NCBI GenBank assembly: GCA_963823245.1
Contig: CAWGKQ010000003.1
Coordinates: 62,001-126,000, forward strand
Length of the DNA: 64,000 bases
Reading direction: 5' to 3'
DNA from: JAWVFM01 sp963823245
Lineage (GTDB): Bacteria > Actinomycetota > Thermoleophilia > Solirubrobacterales > 70-9
The first letter of the stretch is position 1, and every line of letters begins with the position of its first letter. Positions 8,290-18,125 of the stretch are shown piece by piece. The translations under genes were made by a program, and so were the position numbers. The notes beneath the pieces are model-generated. The model saw nothing but the letters and a program-made list of their open reading frames with translations, did not search any database and was not told the origin of the DNA.

Positions 8290-10358
8290 CTATTTGCCGT
8301 CGGCGCTTGGGTCCGGCCCGGCACCCGCCGGCGCCGCCGGCGCGGCGGGCTCCGGGGGGGCCGTGAGGAGAACTCGGCACGGCGCCTTGCGGAAGACGTA
8401 CTCGGTGACCGGGCCGATCTCAGGCGGGCGCGAGCGCGAACCGCCCCTTCCCCCGAGCGCCGGGCCACCCCGCACCTGGGTGGGTGGCTCGCCCCCCATG
8501 ACGATCAGCTCGACGTCGCGGCGACGCGCCTCCTCGACGATTCCCGCGCCGACCGTGCGGGCGCGGACCACGGCGGTGTCGACGTCGACGGTCTCGTACT
8601 CGGACCCGATTTCGGAGGCCCTGGCCAGCGCTTCGTCCGCCTCCTTCTGACGCGCCTTCGGCGGTATCGAGTCCAGCGGGACCGTCAGTGGCAGGTCCAT
8701 CACGTAGATCAGCTCGAGTCGAGGCGGCACCTCGCCGGGCTCGTCGGCGGCGTCGGCGAGGCGCCCGGCGGTGCTGACGATGTCGTCGTCGAGCTCGGTG
8801 CCGAAGACCGGCACGAGGATCGTCTGGTACTCCGCCTCCTCCACCGCCTTGTGCAGCGCCCGCTCGGGCACCACAACCTGCTGGGTCAGCGACACCCGCT
8901 GCACGAAGCGGCGGTAGACCACGTAGAACAGGAGTCCGAACAGCATCCAGCCGAAGCCCAGGTAGCGGGCGTGCGGCCGGAGCAGGATCACGCTGACCCA
9001 CCCGGCGGCCATGAAGAACGCCCCTGCGATGGCCGGGACCGGGAGCTTGTGGCCACGGATCGTCACGTCATAGGGGATGCGGAACGGCCGTCGCCGGTCG
9101 GGGTCGACGACCCGCAGCTTCATGATCGCGAGGTGCGCGATCGTCAAGGCCAGCGTCGAGCCGAACGCGTAGAAGCTCGCGAGGAGCGTGAGGTCCCCCG
9201 GAACCGCGAGTCCGAACGCGATCAGCGCCGCAGCCCAGATCGCGATGTACGGCGTGGAGCGCCGTTGCCCGAGCTTGCCCAGCCCGCTCGGGACCTGGCG
9301 GTGCGTCGCGAGAGCGTACACGTGGCGCGACAGGCCGAGCATCGACGTCGAGGCCGCCCAGGCGAGCACCGCCGGCGCGATGATCACCACGAGCACCTCG
9401 AGAATGTCCGAGATCCAGACGGGGTTGTAGCTCTTCACCACCCCCAGGAGCGGTTCCTCGAGAAACCTGCCGGCGAGCGCCGTGTGCGGCCCGTCAGGGC
9501 CCGTGACCACCGGCACGGCCATCAGCGCGATCGCCGAGATCAGCGCGTAGGCGATCGGAAGGGCGAGCGAGCTCATCCCGGCCATGCGCCGCACGTCGCG
9601 CGGGCCCCAATCGATGTCCGGAGCCAGATCCGAAGTCGCCTCGATCCCGGCGAACGCCACCGTCGCGATCGCCAATGCGATCGCGAGGTCCTTGATCGAC
9701 GGCTGCACGAAGAGCTCGACGTGCTGTGTCAGAAGGTCGGGATGAAAAGCGACCGCGACGCCGACCACGATGATGGCGAGCTGAAGCCCGATGTCGGCAA
9801 TCGCCAGGAGCAGCAACGGGCCTTGGCGGCGAACCCCCGTCCACCCCGCCGCGTTGACGGCCGCGGCGCCGCCGATCACCACGCCCACCGCGACGATCTC
9901 GCCAGCCCCATGCGTGAACCCGCTCCAGATCGGGCTGAGGTACTGCGAGAACGAGATCGCCGCCAGCGCGACGACGATGATGTACTCGATCAGGATCGCC
10001 CAGCCGGCGATGAAGCTCCAGAGCTCGTTGAACGCGTGCCGGGCGAGCATCGACGAGCCGCCCCGCTCGCGGAACATCGCACCGCCCTCTACGTACGTGA
10101 GCGTCGCGAGGACGAAGAGGATGCCGGCGGCGAGAAAGACGAGCGGCGTGAGCCCGAGCCCGCGCTCGGCACGACGCCGATCGAGAAGTAGAGCGAGAAG
10201 CCAACCGCCGCATACCCGACCGCGAACAGCAGGGGCATGCCGAGCACGCGGAGCGCCAGCGGGCCCTGCGGCCCGCCGAGAATCGTCGGCAGCCGCTGCC
10301 GCTCCTCCCCCTGCCCCTCCCCCGTTGCGCCCTCCCCGTTTTCGAGATGCTCGGTCAA
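8290..10358 (-). CDS. APC permease with universal-stress domain (frameshifted near 10170)
   Basis: The reading frame breaks near 10164-10175. The N-terminus (TEHLENGEG through LYFSIGVV) is in one frame and the rest, from GLGLTPLVF, is in another. Restoring one base gives 689 residues: a 12-helix amino acid-polyamine-organocation (APC) permease and, from about residue 500, a universal-stress-protein-like cytoplasmic domain. It is a paralogue of the permease at 10549-12456. The likely start is TTG at 10358, overlapping the upstream stop as TTGA. The potassium transporter KimA also combines an APC fold with a cytoplasmic domain, and the downstream RCK genes support cation transport, but amino acids remain possible. 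The break may be a sequence error. Confidence 0.75.
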
Positions 10359-10552
10359 CCGCGACCGCGCATGGCGAGGTAGAGGCGGCCGGCGCCGAGC
10401 GCGCTGAACAGCAGGCCGATCAGGAACCCCGCCGAGAGCGGACCGCCCCCGTTTGCGAGCGTGATGACGACGATCGCGATCCCGAACCCGAGGATCACGA
10501 CCGCGAAGATGCGCGTGACCCCGCGATAGACCTCGTCGGGAGCCGGTGTCAT
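10355..10552 (-). CDS. Small two-helix membrane protein between the two APC permeases
   Basis: This 65-residue protein has two predicted transmembrane helices (about residues 13-31 and 37-57) joined by a short Gly-rich turn, with charged ends. Its ATG overlaps the stop of the upstream permease (ATGA), and its own stop overlaps the TTG of the downstream permease (TTGA). It is therefore translationally coupled on both sides. A small accessory subunit of one or both transporters is the simplest reading. No family is recognised. Confidence 0.75.
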   Translation of the reverse strand: MTPAPDEVYRGVTRIFAVVILGFGIAIVVITLANGGGPLSAGFLIGLLFSALGAGRLYLAMRGRG

Positions 10553-12456
10553 GCGCGTGCCCCCTCGGCGCCCTGCGCCGCATGCTCCACCGGGGCCTCG
10601 CCGGGGTGCGCCGCCACCAAAACGCGGCAGGGCCGCTTGGCGAGCACCGTCTGGAGCGTCTTGCCGTAGAGAGGCGAGCCGTTCCGGTACCGCAGCGGCA
10701 TCACGATCGCGGCAGCGTCGATCGCCTTCGCCTCGTCGACGATCGCCTGCCCGGCCTGCCCCGGACGAACGCGCTCGATCCTGCCCGAGACCCGCTGGCC
10801 GGCGATGAGCTTGGCCTGCTCGATCTTGCTCTGCGCTTCACTCTCCGCGGACCGGAGCTTGGAGTCGAGCGGGACCTCGACCGGCACGACCACCAGCGAC
10901 AGCACGTGGATCGCCCGCCGCCGCTTCGCGGCAAGCGCCGCGGCGGTCGCGATCGCCTCCTCCGGGAACGGGTCCTCGGCTCCTGTGGCCACGAGCACGC
11001 TTCGGTACTCGACCTCGGAGACGCCGAGCGGGTCGAGCGTGGCGACTTTCACGGTCTGGCGCAGCGGAAGACCCTGCCGGCGCCTGTAGAGCACGTACAG
11101 CGTGATCCCGAGGGTCATCCAGACGGCGCCGGCGATCAGCGTCGAAACGTCCAGGACCATGACGATGATCCAGGCTCCGAGGGTCCCGATCCCCCCGAAG
11201 ATCGCCGTGGCGGGCAGCTCGTGGCCGCGGAAACGGAAGTTGAGCGCCGGCTTCCATGGTCGCTCGCTATCCGGGTACTTCGTCCGCAATCGGACAACGG
11301 CGATGTGCGCGATCGTGAACGACAGCATCGCGCCGAACGAGTAGAGCGTGGCGAGGAAGCTGAGCTGGCCCGGAAGGATCGTCACGGCCGCGACGATCGA
11401 GAAGACGATGATCGCCACGTACGGTGTCTTGAACGTCGGGTGGATCTTGCGGAGGATCTCGGGCAGCTGGCGGTGCTGGCCCATGGAGTAGGTGAGCCGC
11501 GACAGGCCGATCAGACCGGCGTTGGTCGCGATCAGCAGGATCACCGCCGCGAGGAGGCCCACGTAGTAGCGGAGCACGCTCGTGAGCCCGGAGCTGAGCC
11601 CGAGGTTTTCGACGATCCCGAGCACCGGGTCGTTCGCAAACCTGGTCCCCAGCTCAGTCGTGTAGTGCCCACCGTGCTGGACCACCGGCATCGCCGACAG
11701 CGCGACGATCGGGATCAGCGCGTACAGGCCGACCACGGCGATCACCACGAGCCCGGCGCCGCGCGGAACCGTCCGCTTGGCGTCGCGCGCCTCCTCGGAC
11801 ATGTTCGAGATCGTCTCGATGCCCGTGTAGGCGACCATCCCGACCGCGATCCCGAGGGCGAAGTTTCCCCACGTCGGCGCGATCCCGAGGTGCACGTTGT
11901 CGACGAGCGTCTGCGGATCGAGCACGAGGAGGATTCCGATCCCGACCAGGATCACCTGGGTCAGCAGGTCGCCGATGGCGAGGATGAGGTTGAGCTTCGA
12001 AGACTCCTGCGTCCCCTTGACGTTCAGGGCCGCCAGCGCGGCGATGACCGCGATCGAGCCGATGATGTCGCCCGGAGGGTGGCCGAGTGGGCCCCAGAAG
12101 ACCGCGAGGTAGTGCAGGACCGAGTAGGCCGAGATCGCGGCCGTGATGATGTAGTTGAGCATCTGCCCCCAGCCCGCGACGAAGCTGACCAGCTCGTTGA
12201 AGGCGTGGCGCGCGAAGCTCGACGAGCCGCCCGCCTCCGGGTACATCACGGTCGCCTCGACATAGGTGGCGGCCGTCGCGGCGAAGATCAGCCCCGAGAT
12301 CATGAAGGTGAGCGGCGCCAGCCCGAGGGCGAAGCCCGCCACCACGCCGAGGGCGTAGTAGATCGACGAGCCCACGTTCCCGTACGCGGCGGCGAACAGG
12401 TCGCCGGTTCCGTGAACCCGGCGCAGCGTCTCTTCGCGGGGGATGCGCTCGGCCAT
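10549..12456 (-). CDS. APC permease with universal-stress domain
   Basis: This 635-residue protein has an APC-fold membrane domain of about 12 helices (residues 25-460) and a C-terminal universal-stress-like domain (about 480-625). The first helix carries YGNVGSSIYYALGV, which resembles the GD-I-G-TS-P-Y motif of KUP potassium transporters more than classical amino-acid permeases. KimA, a c-di-AMP-controlled K+ importer, has the same overall organisation. The gene heads a coupled run with a small membrane protein, a second APC-USP permease and two RCK proteins. A role in potassium or other cation transport is inferred; amino-acid transport is not excluded. Confidence 0.82.
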   Translation of the reverse strand: MAERIPREETLRRVHGTGDLFAAAYGNVGSSIYYALGVVAGFALGLAPLTFMISGLIFAATAATYVEATVMYPEAGGSSSFARHAFNELVSFVAGWGQMLNYIITAAISAYSVLHYLAVFWGPLGHPPGDIIGSIAVIAALAALNVKGTQESSKLNLILAIGDLLTQVILVGIGILLVLDPQTLVDNVHLGIAPTWGNFALGIAVGMVAYTGIETISNMSEEARDAKRTVPRGAGLVVIAVVGLYALIPIVALSAMPVVQHGGHYTTELGTRFANDPVLGIVENLGLSSGLTSVLRYYVGLLAAVILLIATNAGLIGLSRLTYSMGQHRQLPEILRKIHPTFKTPYVAIIVFSIVAAVTILPGQLSFLATLYSFGAMLSFTIAHIAVVRLRTKYPDSERPWKPALNFRFRGHELPATAIFGGIGTLGAWIIVMVLDVSTLIAGAVWMTLGITLYVLYRRRQGLPLRQTVKVATLDPLGVSEVEYRSVLVATGAEDPFPEEAIATAAALAAKRRRAIHVLSLVVVPVEVPLDSKLRSAESEAQSKIEQAKLIAGQRVSGRIERVRPGQAGQAIVDEAKAIDAAAIVMPLRYRNGSPLYGKTLQTVLAKRPCRVLVAAHPGEAPVEHAAQGAEGARA

Positions 12457-12561
12457 TACAGACCAATCACATGCATCTCGCGGCGCCTAGTGTGACGCTC
12501 GCGTTTTCTCCATCCGCGGGTGTGCGGCACCGCGCCATCCAACCCGAATATACGGCCGCCG

Positions 12562-13629
12562 TCAGGCGTGCCGCACGTGGTCGCGCTTGACCGCCGAGGG
12601 CGATGAGCACCCCAGCAGGGTCAGCGCAAGCTCGAGCTCGGAGCGCAGGATCTCGAGCACCGCCCGGGCTCCAGCCTCCCCGTCGACCGCAAGACCCCAG
12701 AGCGCCGGCCTGCCGACGAGCACGGCGCCGGCGCCGAGGGCGAGCGCCACAGCGACGTCGGTCCCGCGACGGATGCCACCGTCCACCAGTACCTCGCCGC
12801 GATCTCCGATCGCGTCGGCGACCTCGGCGAGCGCATCGATGGTCGCCGGCGCGCCATCGAGCTGCCGGCCACCGTGATTGGAGACCACCACTCCCGCGGC
12901 GCCGTGCTCGAGCGCCAGCTCCGCGTCGTCACCGCGCACGACGCCCTTCACGAGCACCGGGAGCTCGCAGCCGGCGGCCAAGGCCTCGAGGTCGTCCCAG
13001 GTCAGCGAATCGTCGACGAGGGCGAAGATCTCGGCCGGTGTCAGCTCGGCATCGGTCCCGCAGGCTGCCGCGATCGCCGGCGCCGTCGCGTCGACCCGAA
13101 AACCGCTGCGAAGATCCCGCTCACGCCGGCCGGCGCGCGGGGCGTCGACGGTGAGGAGCACGGCCTCGAACCCCGAATCGACCGCCTCGTCGAGGAGCGC
13201 CTGCGTGACCGATCGATCGCGAAAGCAGTAGAGCTGGAACCAGCGCCTGCCGTCCGGTGCGGCCGCAGCGACCTCGGAGGGCCTCGCCGTCGCGATCGAC
13301 GAGAGGCACATCACCGTGCCCGCGGCCGCCGCGGCGCGCGCCATCCCCGCCTCGCCATCCGGATGAGCCAGCGCCTGGAAGGCGACGGGCGCGACCAGGA
13401 CCGGCATCGACACGTCGGCGCCGAGCACGTTCGCCGACGTGGTCGTCTCGGCGACGTCGACGAGGACGCGATAGCGCAGCCGCCAGCGCTGGTAGGCCTC
13501 GACGTTCTCGCGCAGCGTGCGCTCGTCGCCCGCCCCGCCCGCGAAATAGCCGAGCGCCCCGGCGTCGAGCAGCTCAGCGGCCACCCGCTCGAAGTCGGCG
13601 ACGTTGAGAAGCGCGGGCTCGGGCTCCAT
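12562..13629 (-). CDS. FMN-dependent alpha-hydroxy-acid oxidizing protein
   Basis: This 355-residue TIM-barrel flavoprotein belongs to the lactate/glycolate oxidase, lactate dehydrogenase (LldD) and mandelate dehydrogenase family. The active-site motif SNHGGRQLD near residue 250 supplies the catalytic His and substrate-binding Arg, and VDGGIRRGTDV near 285 binds the FMN phosphate. Family members oxidise 2-hydroxy acids to 2-oxo acids. A membrane-association loop typical of LldD is not evident, so a soluble oxidase is favoured. It has its own leaderless-type promoter (TAGGCT at 13637-13642) and is monocistronic. Confidence 0.88.
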   Translation of the reverse strand: MEPEPALLNVADFERVAAELLDAGALGYFAGGAGDERTLRENVEAYQRWRLRYRVLVDVAETTTSANVLGADVSMPVLVAPVAFQALAHPDGEAGMARAAAAAGTVMCLSSIATARPSEVAAAAPDGRRWFQLYCFRDRSVTQALLDEAVDSGFEAVLLTVDAPRAGRRERDLRSGFRVDATAPAIAAACGTDAELTPAEIFALVDDSLTWDDLEALAAGCELPVLVKGVVRGDDAELALEHGAAGVVVSNHGGRQLDGAPATIDALAEVADAIGDRGEVLVDGGIRRGTDVAVALALGAGAVLVGRPALWGLAVDGEAGARAVLEILRSELELALTLLGCSSPSAVKRDHVRHA

Positions 13630-13636
13630 GGGACCG

Positions 13637-13642
13637 AGCCTA
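13637..13642 (-). promoter_or_regulatory. -10 hexamer TAGGCT, leaderless hydroxy-acid oxidase
   Basis: On the minus strand TAGGCT is followed by seven bases and then the ATG at 13629, with no room for a ribosome binding site. Confidence 0.5.
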
Positions 13643-13665
13643 TCTGTGCCTCACGCCTGCTTGGC

Positions 13666-15738
13666 TCAGAAGTGGACGATCGGGATGATCAGGATCGCGA
13701 CGATGTTCGCCACCTTGATCATGGGGTTGATCGCCGGCCCGGCGGTGTCCTTGTAAGGATCGCCGACGGTGTCACCGGTGACCGACGCGGCATGCGCCTC
13801 TGAGCCCTTGCCGCCGTAGGCGCCGTCCTCGATCAACTTCTTCGCGTTGTCCCAGGCGCCACCGCCGGCGGTCATCGAGATCGCGGCGAATAGCCCGACC
13901 ACGATCACGCCGATCAAGAGCCCACCGAGGGCGTCGACCGAGATCAACCCGACGATCACGGGGACAACGATCGGGATCAGCGACGGGAGGATCATCTCGC
14001 GCTGCGCCGCGGCGGTGACGATCGCCACCGTCCGCCCGTACTCGGGCTTCTCGGTGCCCTCCATGATCCCCGGGTGCTCGCGGAACTGTGTCCGCACCTC
14101 CTCCACGACCTGGCCGCCTGCGCGCCCGACCGCCTCGATGGCGAGGGCGGCGAAGAGGTAGACCATCATGCCGCCGATGATGAGGCCGATCAGCACCGCG
14201 GGCGTGGTGAGGTGGAACAGCCCGTCGAGGTTGAAGTTCGTCGGCGCCTCGTCGCCGAGCTCGATCTTGAAGGCGCTGAACAACACCAGCGCTGCCAGAG
14301 CTGCTGAGCCGATCGCGTAGCCCTTCGTCACCGCCTTCGTCGTGTTCCCGACCGCGTCCAACGGGTCGGTGACGTTGCGGACATCCTCCGGAAGGTCCGC
14401 CATCTCGGCGATGCCGCCGGCGTTGTCGGTGATTGGCCCGAACGCGTCGAGCGCGACGATCAGCCCCGTCAGCGAGAGCTGGCCCATGACGGCGATGCCG
14501 ATGCCGTAGATGCCGGCGAGCTGATCGGCGCCGAGGATTGCGAGCGCGATCACCAGCGCGGGGGCGGCGGTCGACTGGAAGCCCTGCGCGAGGCCCTGGA
14601 TGATGTTCGTGGCGTGGCCCGTGACCGACGCCCGGCTGATCGTCTTGACCGGCCGGAAGCGGGTCGACGTGTAGTAGTCGGTGATGACGAAGAGCAGCGC
14701 CGTCACGGCGATGCCGATCAGGGAGCAGAACCAGAGCTTGGTGTCCGACGGCGCGGTGTCGAGGCCCTGCGCGCTCGAGAGGTGCACGTTGCCCATCAGC
14801 CAGTGGGTGATGGGATAGAAGGCGATCGCCGAGATCAGGCCGGAAACGGCGAGGCCTCGGTACAGCGCCGCCTCCACGTTGCCCGTTCGCGTGCGCACGG
14901 AGAGGGCGCCGATGATCGACGCGATGATCGCGACGCCGCCGATCACGAGCGGGTAGATCGCGGCCTCCCGCGCCTCCTGGAACGTGAGGACGCCGAGGAG
15001 CATCACCGCAACCGCCGTCACCGCGTAGGTCTCGAACAGGTCGGCCGCCATCCCGGCGCAGTCGCCCACGTTGTCGCCCACGTTGTCGGCGATCACCGCC
15101 GGGTTGCGGGGGTCGTCCTCGGGGATTCCGGCCTCGACCTTCCCAACGAGGTCGGCGCCGACGTCGGCCGCCTTGGTGAAGATGCCGCCGCCGAGGCGGG
15201 CGAAGACCGAGATGAGCGATCCGCCGAAGCCGAGTCCGATGAGGGCGTCGACCGCGGCCTTGTCGCTCTTGCCGGCGAGGATGAGGATCCCGAAGTAGCC
15301 GGCCACTCCCAGGAGCGCCAGGCCGACGACCAAGAGCCCGGTGACAGAGCCGCCCTTGAAGGCGACATCGAGCGCCGGCGGCACGCCGCCACGGGCCGCC
15401 TCGGCAACCCTGGAGTTGGCGCGCACCGACAGGTTCATGCCGATAAAGCCCGCCGACCCCGAGAGCACGCCGCCGACGATGAAGCCGATCGCGGTGTCGA
15501 CGTTGCGGAGGATCGCGATCAGGATGATCAGCGGGATCGCGACCACGGCGATGATCGTGTACTGGCGGGTCAGGTAGGCCTTCGCGCCCTCCTGGACGGC
15601 GCCGGATATCTCGCGCATCCGGTCATTGCCCGGCGAACGCGCCAATAGCCGCCGGGTGACGACGGCGCCGTAGGCGACACCGGCGACCGCGCATGCGAGC
15701 GCGACCACCACCCCGTAGCTCGTCAGGAAATCAGTCAA
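13666..15738 (-). CDS. hppA: K+-independent proton-translocating pyrophosphatase
   Basis: This 690-residue polytopic enzyme couples hydrolysis of pyrophosphate to proton export. It shows the pyrophosphate/Mg site GGGIFTKAADVGADLVGKVE, the acidic signature DNVGDNVGDCAGMAADL and the C-terminal segment GGAWDNAKK. The determinant GNTTKA has Lys where K+-dependent enzymes have Ala, predicting a K+-independent pump. The TTG start is preceded by GGAGG about ten bases upstream. A terminator at 15765-15799 separates it from the rex operon. The phosphofructokinase at 58.4 kb has PPi-type residues, so pyrophosphate may be a general energy currency in this cell. Confidence 0.95.
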   Translation of the reverse strand: MTDFLTSYGVVVALACAVAGVAYGAVVTRRLLARSPGNDRMREISGAVQEGAKAYLTRQYTIIAVVAIPLIILIAILRNVDTAIGFIVGGVLSGSAGFIGMNLSVRANSRVAEAARGGVPPALDVAFKGGSVTGLLVVGLALLGVAGYFGILILAGKSDKAAVDALIGLGFGGSLISVFARLGGGIFTKAADVGADLVGKVEAGIPEDDPRNPAVIADNVGDNVGDCAGMAADLFETYAVTAVAVMLLGVLTFQEAREAAIYPLVIGGVAIIASIIGALSVRTRTGNVEAALYRGLAVSGLISAIAFYPITHWLMGNVHLSSAQGLDTAPSDTKLWFCSLIGIAVTALLFVITDYYTSTRFRPVKTISRASVTGHATNIIQGLAQGFQSTAAPALVIALAILGADQLAGIYGIGIAVMGQLSLTGLIVALDAFGPITDNAGGIAEMADLPEDVRNVTDPLDAVGNTTKAVTKGYAIGSAALAALVLFSAFKIELGDEAPTNFNLDGLFHLTTPAVLIGLIIGGMMVYLFAALAIEAVGRAGGQVVEEVRTQFREHPGIMEGTEKPEYGRTVAIVTAAAQREMILPSLIPIVVPVIVGLISVDALGGLLIGVIVVGLFAAISMTAGGGAWDNAKKLIEDGAYGGKGSEAHAASVTGDTVGDPYKDTAGPAINPMIKVANIVAILIIPIVHF

Positions 15739-15764
15739 GTCTCGTGGTCCTCCGTGGGCTCGCG

Positions 15765-15799
15765 AAAAAGACGTCCGCGGCCGGGCGGGACCCGGCCGC
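15765..15799 (-). terminator. Intrinsic terminator of the rex/ligase/DUF1844 operon
   Basis: GCGGCCGGG (15777-15785) pairs with CCCGGCCGC (15791-15799) around a five-base loop. Read on the minus strand it is followed by a run of five T at 15769-15765. Confidence 0.7.
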
Positions 15800-15817
15800 G
15801 AAGCGCGCGCAGTCTAC

Positions 15818-16252
15818 TTACCCCGTACCCGGCGGCGTCCACAGCCTGGGCGGCGGCTCGCCCCGACGACCACCGGGCGGCGCCTCGCCCTGAGGCATCG
15901 GGGGCGACGCCGGCTCGCCCGGCTCCGCGGCGGTTTCCTCGCTCGCGGGCGCCCCACCGCCCGCCTCGCGGGCGTACAGCACCTGAAGCTCGGCGAGCGC
16001 CTCTCGGACGGCCTTGCCGGGTTCCGGCTCGAGCAGGTCGACGACGGCCCTCACCGCCTCGATGCCGATTCTCGCCTGCTCCAGGTCGCGCTCGTCCTCC
16101 TTGGCGATGCGTCGCGCCGTGAGGTTGACCATCCCCGCCACGCTCTCGAGCAGCAGGTCCTGCACGCGGACCTTCCGGAGCTGCTCCTCGACGCGCTCGC
16201 GAAGCTCCTCCTCGCTCGGCTGCCCTTGTTGTTGCGGGTCGTCCGCGGTCAA
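15818..16252 (-). CDS. DUF1844-like protein
   Basis: Starting at the TTG that overlaps the previous stop (TTGA), this is a 144-residue soluble protein. Residues 15-95 form a helical domain (VQDLLLESVAGMVNLTAR, then DLEQARIGIEAVRAVVDLLEP) matching the DUF1844 pattern. The last 45 residues are Pro/Gly/Ala-rich and probably disordered. The function of DUF1844 is not established. It is the third gene of the rex operon and is followed by a terminator. An upstream ATG at 16306 would overlap the ligase gene by 58 bases and adds no conserved sequence. Confidence 0.7.
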   Translation of the reverse strand: MTADDPQQQGQPSEEELRERVEEQLRKVRVQDLLLESVAGMVNLTARRIAKEDERDLEQARIGIEAVRAVVDLLEPEPGKAVREALAELQVLYAREAGGGAPASEETAAEPGEPASPPMPQGEAPPGGRRGEPPPRLWTPPGTG

Positions 16253-17415
16253 CTTCTCACCCCAGTCCGCTCGGGAGCATATGTGCGCCGAGTGTCCTCG
16301 ACGCAATCACGGTAGACGTCCTCGAGCGACGCGCCGGCCTCGAGCGCTGCCCGCGCGCGCATGGTCCCGTTGCGCTCGGGCGGCTCGACCTCGAGGCCGA
16401 GCTCCGAGCGCGCAGGCTCCGTCCACTCCACCAGGCGGTCGATCGACTCGCGCGTGGGCATGACGTCCCCCCGGGCGAAATCGATCATCTCGCCGTCGAG
16501 CCCGTATCGGATCGCCCGCCACAGGTTCTCCTCGACCTCCCGCTGGCGAAGCGGCGGCGGCAGCCTGCCGTCGTCGAAGTCGAGCGCCGCCTGCGCGATG
16601 CAGGCGGCGATGAGCGAAGCGAGCGAGAACGACTCGGGGCCCCTCGTCTGGGCGTCGCAGATGCGGAGCTCGACGGTGCCGAACCGGTGGTGCGGACGGA
16701 CGCTCCACCACAGCTGGGTTGCCTCGGAGACCGATCCCGTTCGCACCAGCAGGTCAACGAACTTGGCGTAGGTGGCGAAGTCGCCGAACGGCTCGTGCAC
16801 GCCGCAGCGGGGGAACATCCTGGTGAAGATCTGCGTCCTTGAGGAGGCGAGGCCCGTGTCGCACCCGTCGAGGAACGGCGAGTTCGCCGACAGCGCGAGC
16901 AGGTGCGGCAGCACCCCTCGAAGGTGGTCGCAGACGGCGATTGCGCGGTCGGGCCCTCGCACGCCCACGTGGACGTGCATGCTCCACGTGTTGTTGCGCT
17001 GAGCGACCCACCGAAGCTGCTCGGAGAGCTCGCGGTAGTGCGGGGTGTCGATGATGCGCTGGTCGAGATAGCTCGCCCAGGGGTGGGTGCCGGTCGCCGC
17101 AAGCGCAACGTTCATTCGATCGGCGAGGGCGAACAGCCTCGCCCGCCGCTCCCGCTGGAGATCCGCCGCCTCGGCGAAGGTCTCCCCGCGCCCCGACCGG
17201 ATCTCGATCTCGGTGTCGATCAGCTCGCCTGCAACGGCCTCGGCCAGCACCTCGTCGTCCCGGCTGGCGGCCTCGAGGTCCTCGAAGCGGTGAGCGAGCT
17301 CGAGGCTCTCGGGGTCGACGAGGGCGAACTCCTCCTCGAGCCCGACCGTGAAGTCGGTGGAGGACTCGAAGATCTCCCTTGCCGCATCGAGGTCGACCCC
17401 GACAACCTCGCCCAT
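16249..17415 (-). CDS. Carboxylate-amine ligase, glutamate-cysteine ligase type 2 (YbdK) family
   Basis: This 388-residue enzyme opens with FTVGLEEEFALVDPE, the ATP/Mg-binding start of the GCS2/YbdK family, and contains SMHVHVGV and the C-terminal active-site strand GTVELRICDAQT. Family members join an amino acid amine to the gamma-carboxylate of glutamate, with glutamate-cysteine ligase activity in some (including EgtA of ergothioneine synthesis). The real substrate cannot be fixed from sequence. It lies four bases after rex and is coupled to the DUF1844 gene. A redox role fits its place behind rex. Confidence 0.85.
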   Translation of the reverse strand: MGEVVGVDLDAAREIFESSTDFTVGLEEEFALVDPESLELAHRFEDLEAASRDDEVLAEAVAGELIDTEIEIRSGRGETFAEAADLQRERRARLFALADRMNVALAATGTHPWASYLDQRIIDTPHYRELSEQLRWVAQRNNTWSMHVHVGVRGPDRAIAVCDHLRGVLPHLLALSANSPFLDGCDTGLASSRTQIFTRMFPRCGVHEPFGDFATYAKFVDLLVRTGSVSEATQLWWSVRPHHRFGTVELRICDAQTRGPESFSLASLIAACIAQAALDFDDGRLPPPLRQREVEENLWRAIRYGLDGEMIDFARGDVMPTRESIDRLVEWTEPARSELGLEVEPPERNGTMRARAALEAGASLEDVYRDCVEDTRRTYAPERTGVRS

Positions 17416-17419
17416 CAGG

Positions 17420-18118
17420 TCACGCCAGGTAGAAGTAGAGCGCGTAGAGGAGGTCGACCGCGGGGCTCGAGGTGTGGACTGTCACCTCCGGCGGGACCTC
17501 GAGTAGCCGCTCTGTGTAGTTGAAGACGATCTTCACCCCCGCCTCGACGAGCCTGTCAGCGACCTCCTGAGCCGCGCTCGACGGCACCGCGAGGACGCCC
17601 ACGACCACGTCCTCCTCCTCGACGACGCTCGTGAGCTCCGAGAGGTCGCGAACGTGCACCCCGCCGAACTCCTGTCCCACGAGCGCCTGATCGACGTCGA
17701 AGATGGCGACGATCCGGAAGCCGTGGTCAGCGAAGATGTCCGAGCTGGCGATGGCTTGGCCCAGGTTGCCGGCGCCGAACAGCACGATGTGATGTTGGCC
17801 CGAGGTCCGAAGGATCTTCCGGATCTCCTCGACGAGGAAGTCCACCCGGTAGCCGACCCCGCGCTTCCCGAACTTGCCGAAGCCCGAGAGGTCGCGGCGG
17901 ATCTGGGTCGAGTTGATGTGCGTGTACGCGGAGAGCTCCTGTGAGGAGATCGTCTCCTTGTCCATCTTGCGCGCCTGGATCAGGACCTGGAGGTAGCGCG
18001 ACAGCCGCGCCGCGACGCCCAGCGAGAGCCGCTCGCCGTCGCCGAGCCCCGCGGCGCCATCGCGCTCCGCCTCGATCGTGGTGGCGACCTTGCCCCCGGC
18101 TGTTCGATCCGCGTTCAT
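17420..18118 (-). CDS. rex: Redox-sensing transcriptional repressor Rex
   Basis: This 232-residue repressor has an N-terminal winged helix (about residues 25-95; LSRYLQVLIQARKM and SAYTHINSTQIRRDLSGFG) and a C-terminal Rossmann domain with GAGNLGQAI that binds NADH/NAD+. Rex senses the NADH/NAD+ ratio and represses respiratory and fermentation genes when NADH is low. It has its own leaderless-type promoter and is followed by the YbdK-type ligase and DUF1844 genes. I looked for its usual palindrome (TTGTGA..TCACAA) in the visible intergenic regions and did not find a clear copy. Confidence 0.95.
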   Translation of the reverse strand: MNADRTAGGKVATTIEAERDGAAGLGDGERLSLGVAARLSRYLQVLIQARKMDKETISSQELSAYTHINSTQIRRDLSGFGKFGKRGVGYRVDFLVEEIRKILRTSGQHHIVLFGAGNLGQAIASSDIFADHGFRIVAIFDVDQALVGQEFGGVHVRDLSELTSVVEEEDVVVGVLAVPSSAAQEVADRLVEAGVKIVFNYTERLLEVPPEVTVHTSSPAVDLLYALYFYLA

Positions 18119-18125
18119 CGCCCTC

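Noticed and set aside
10546..12495. 649-codon plus-strand frame opposite the APC permease
   Set aside because: Composition is Arg/Asp/His-rich with no domains; it is the shadow of the permease gene.
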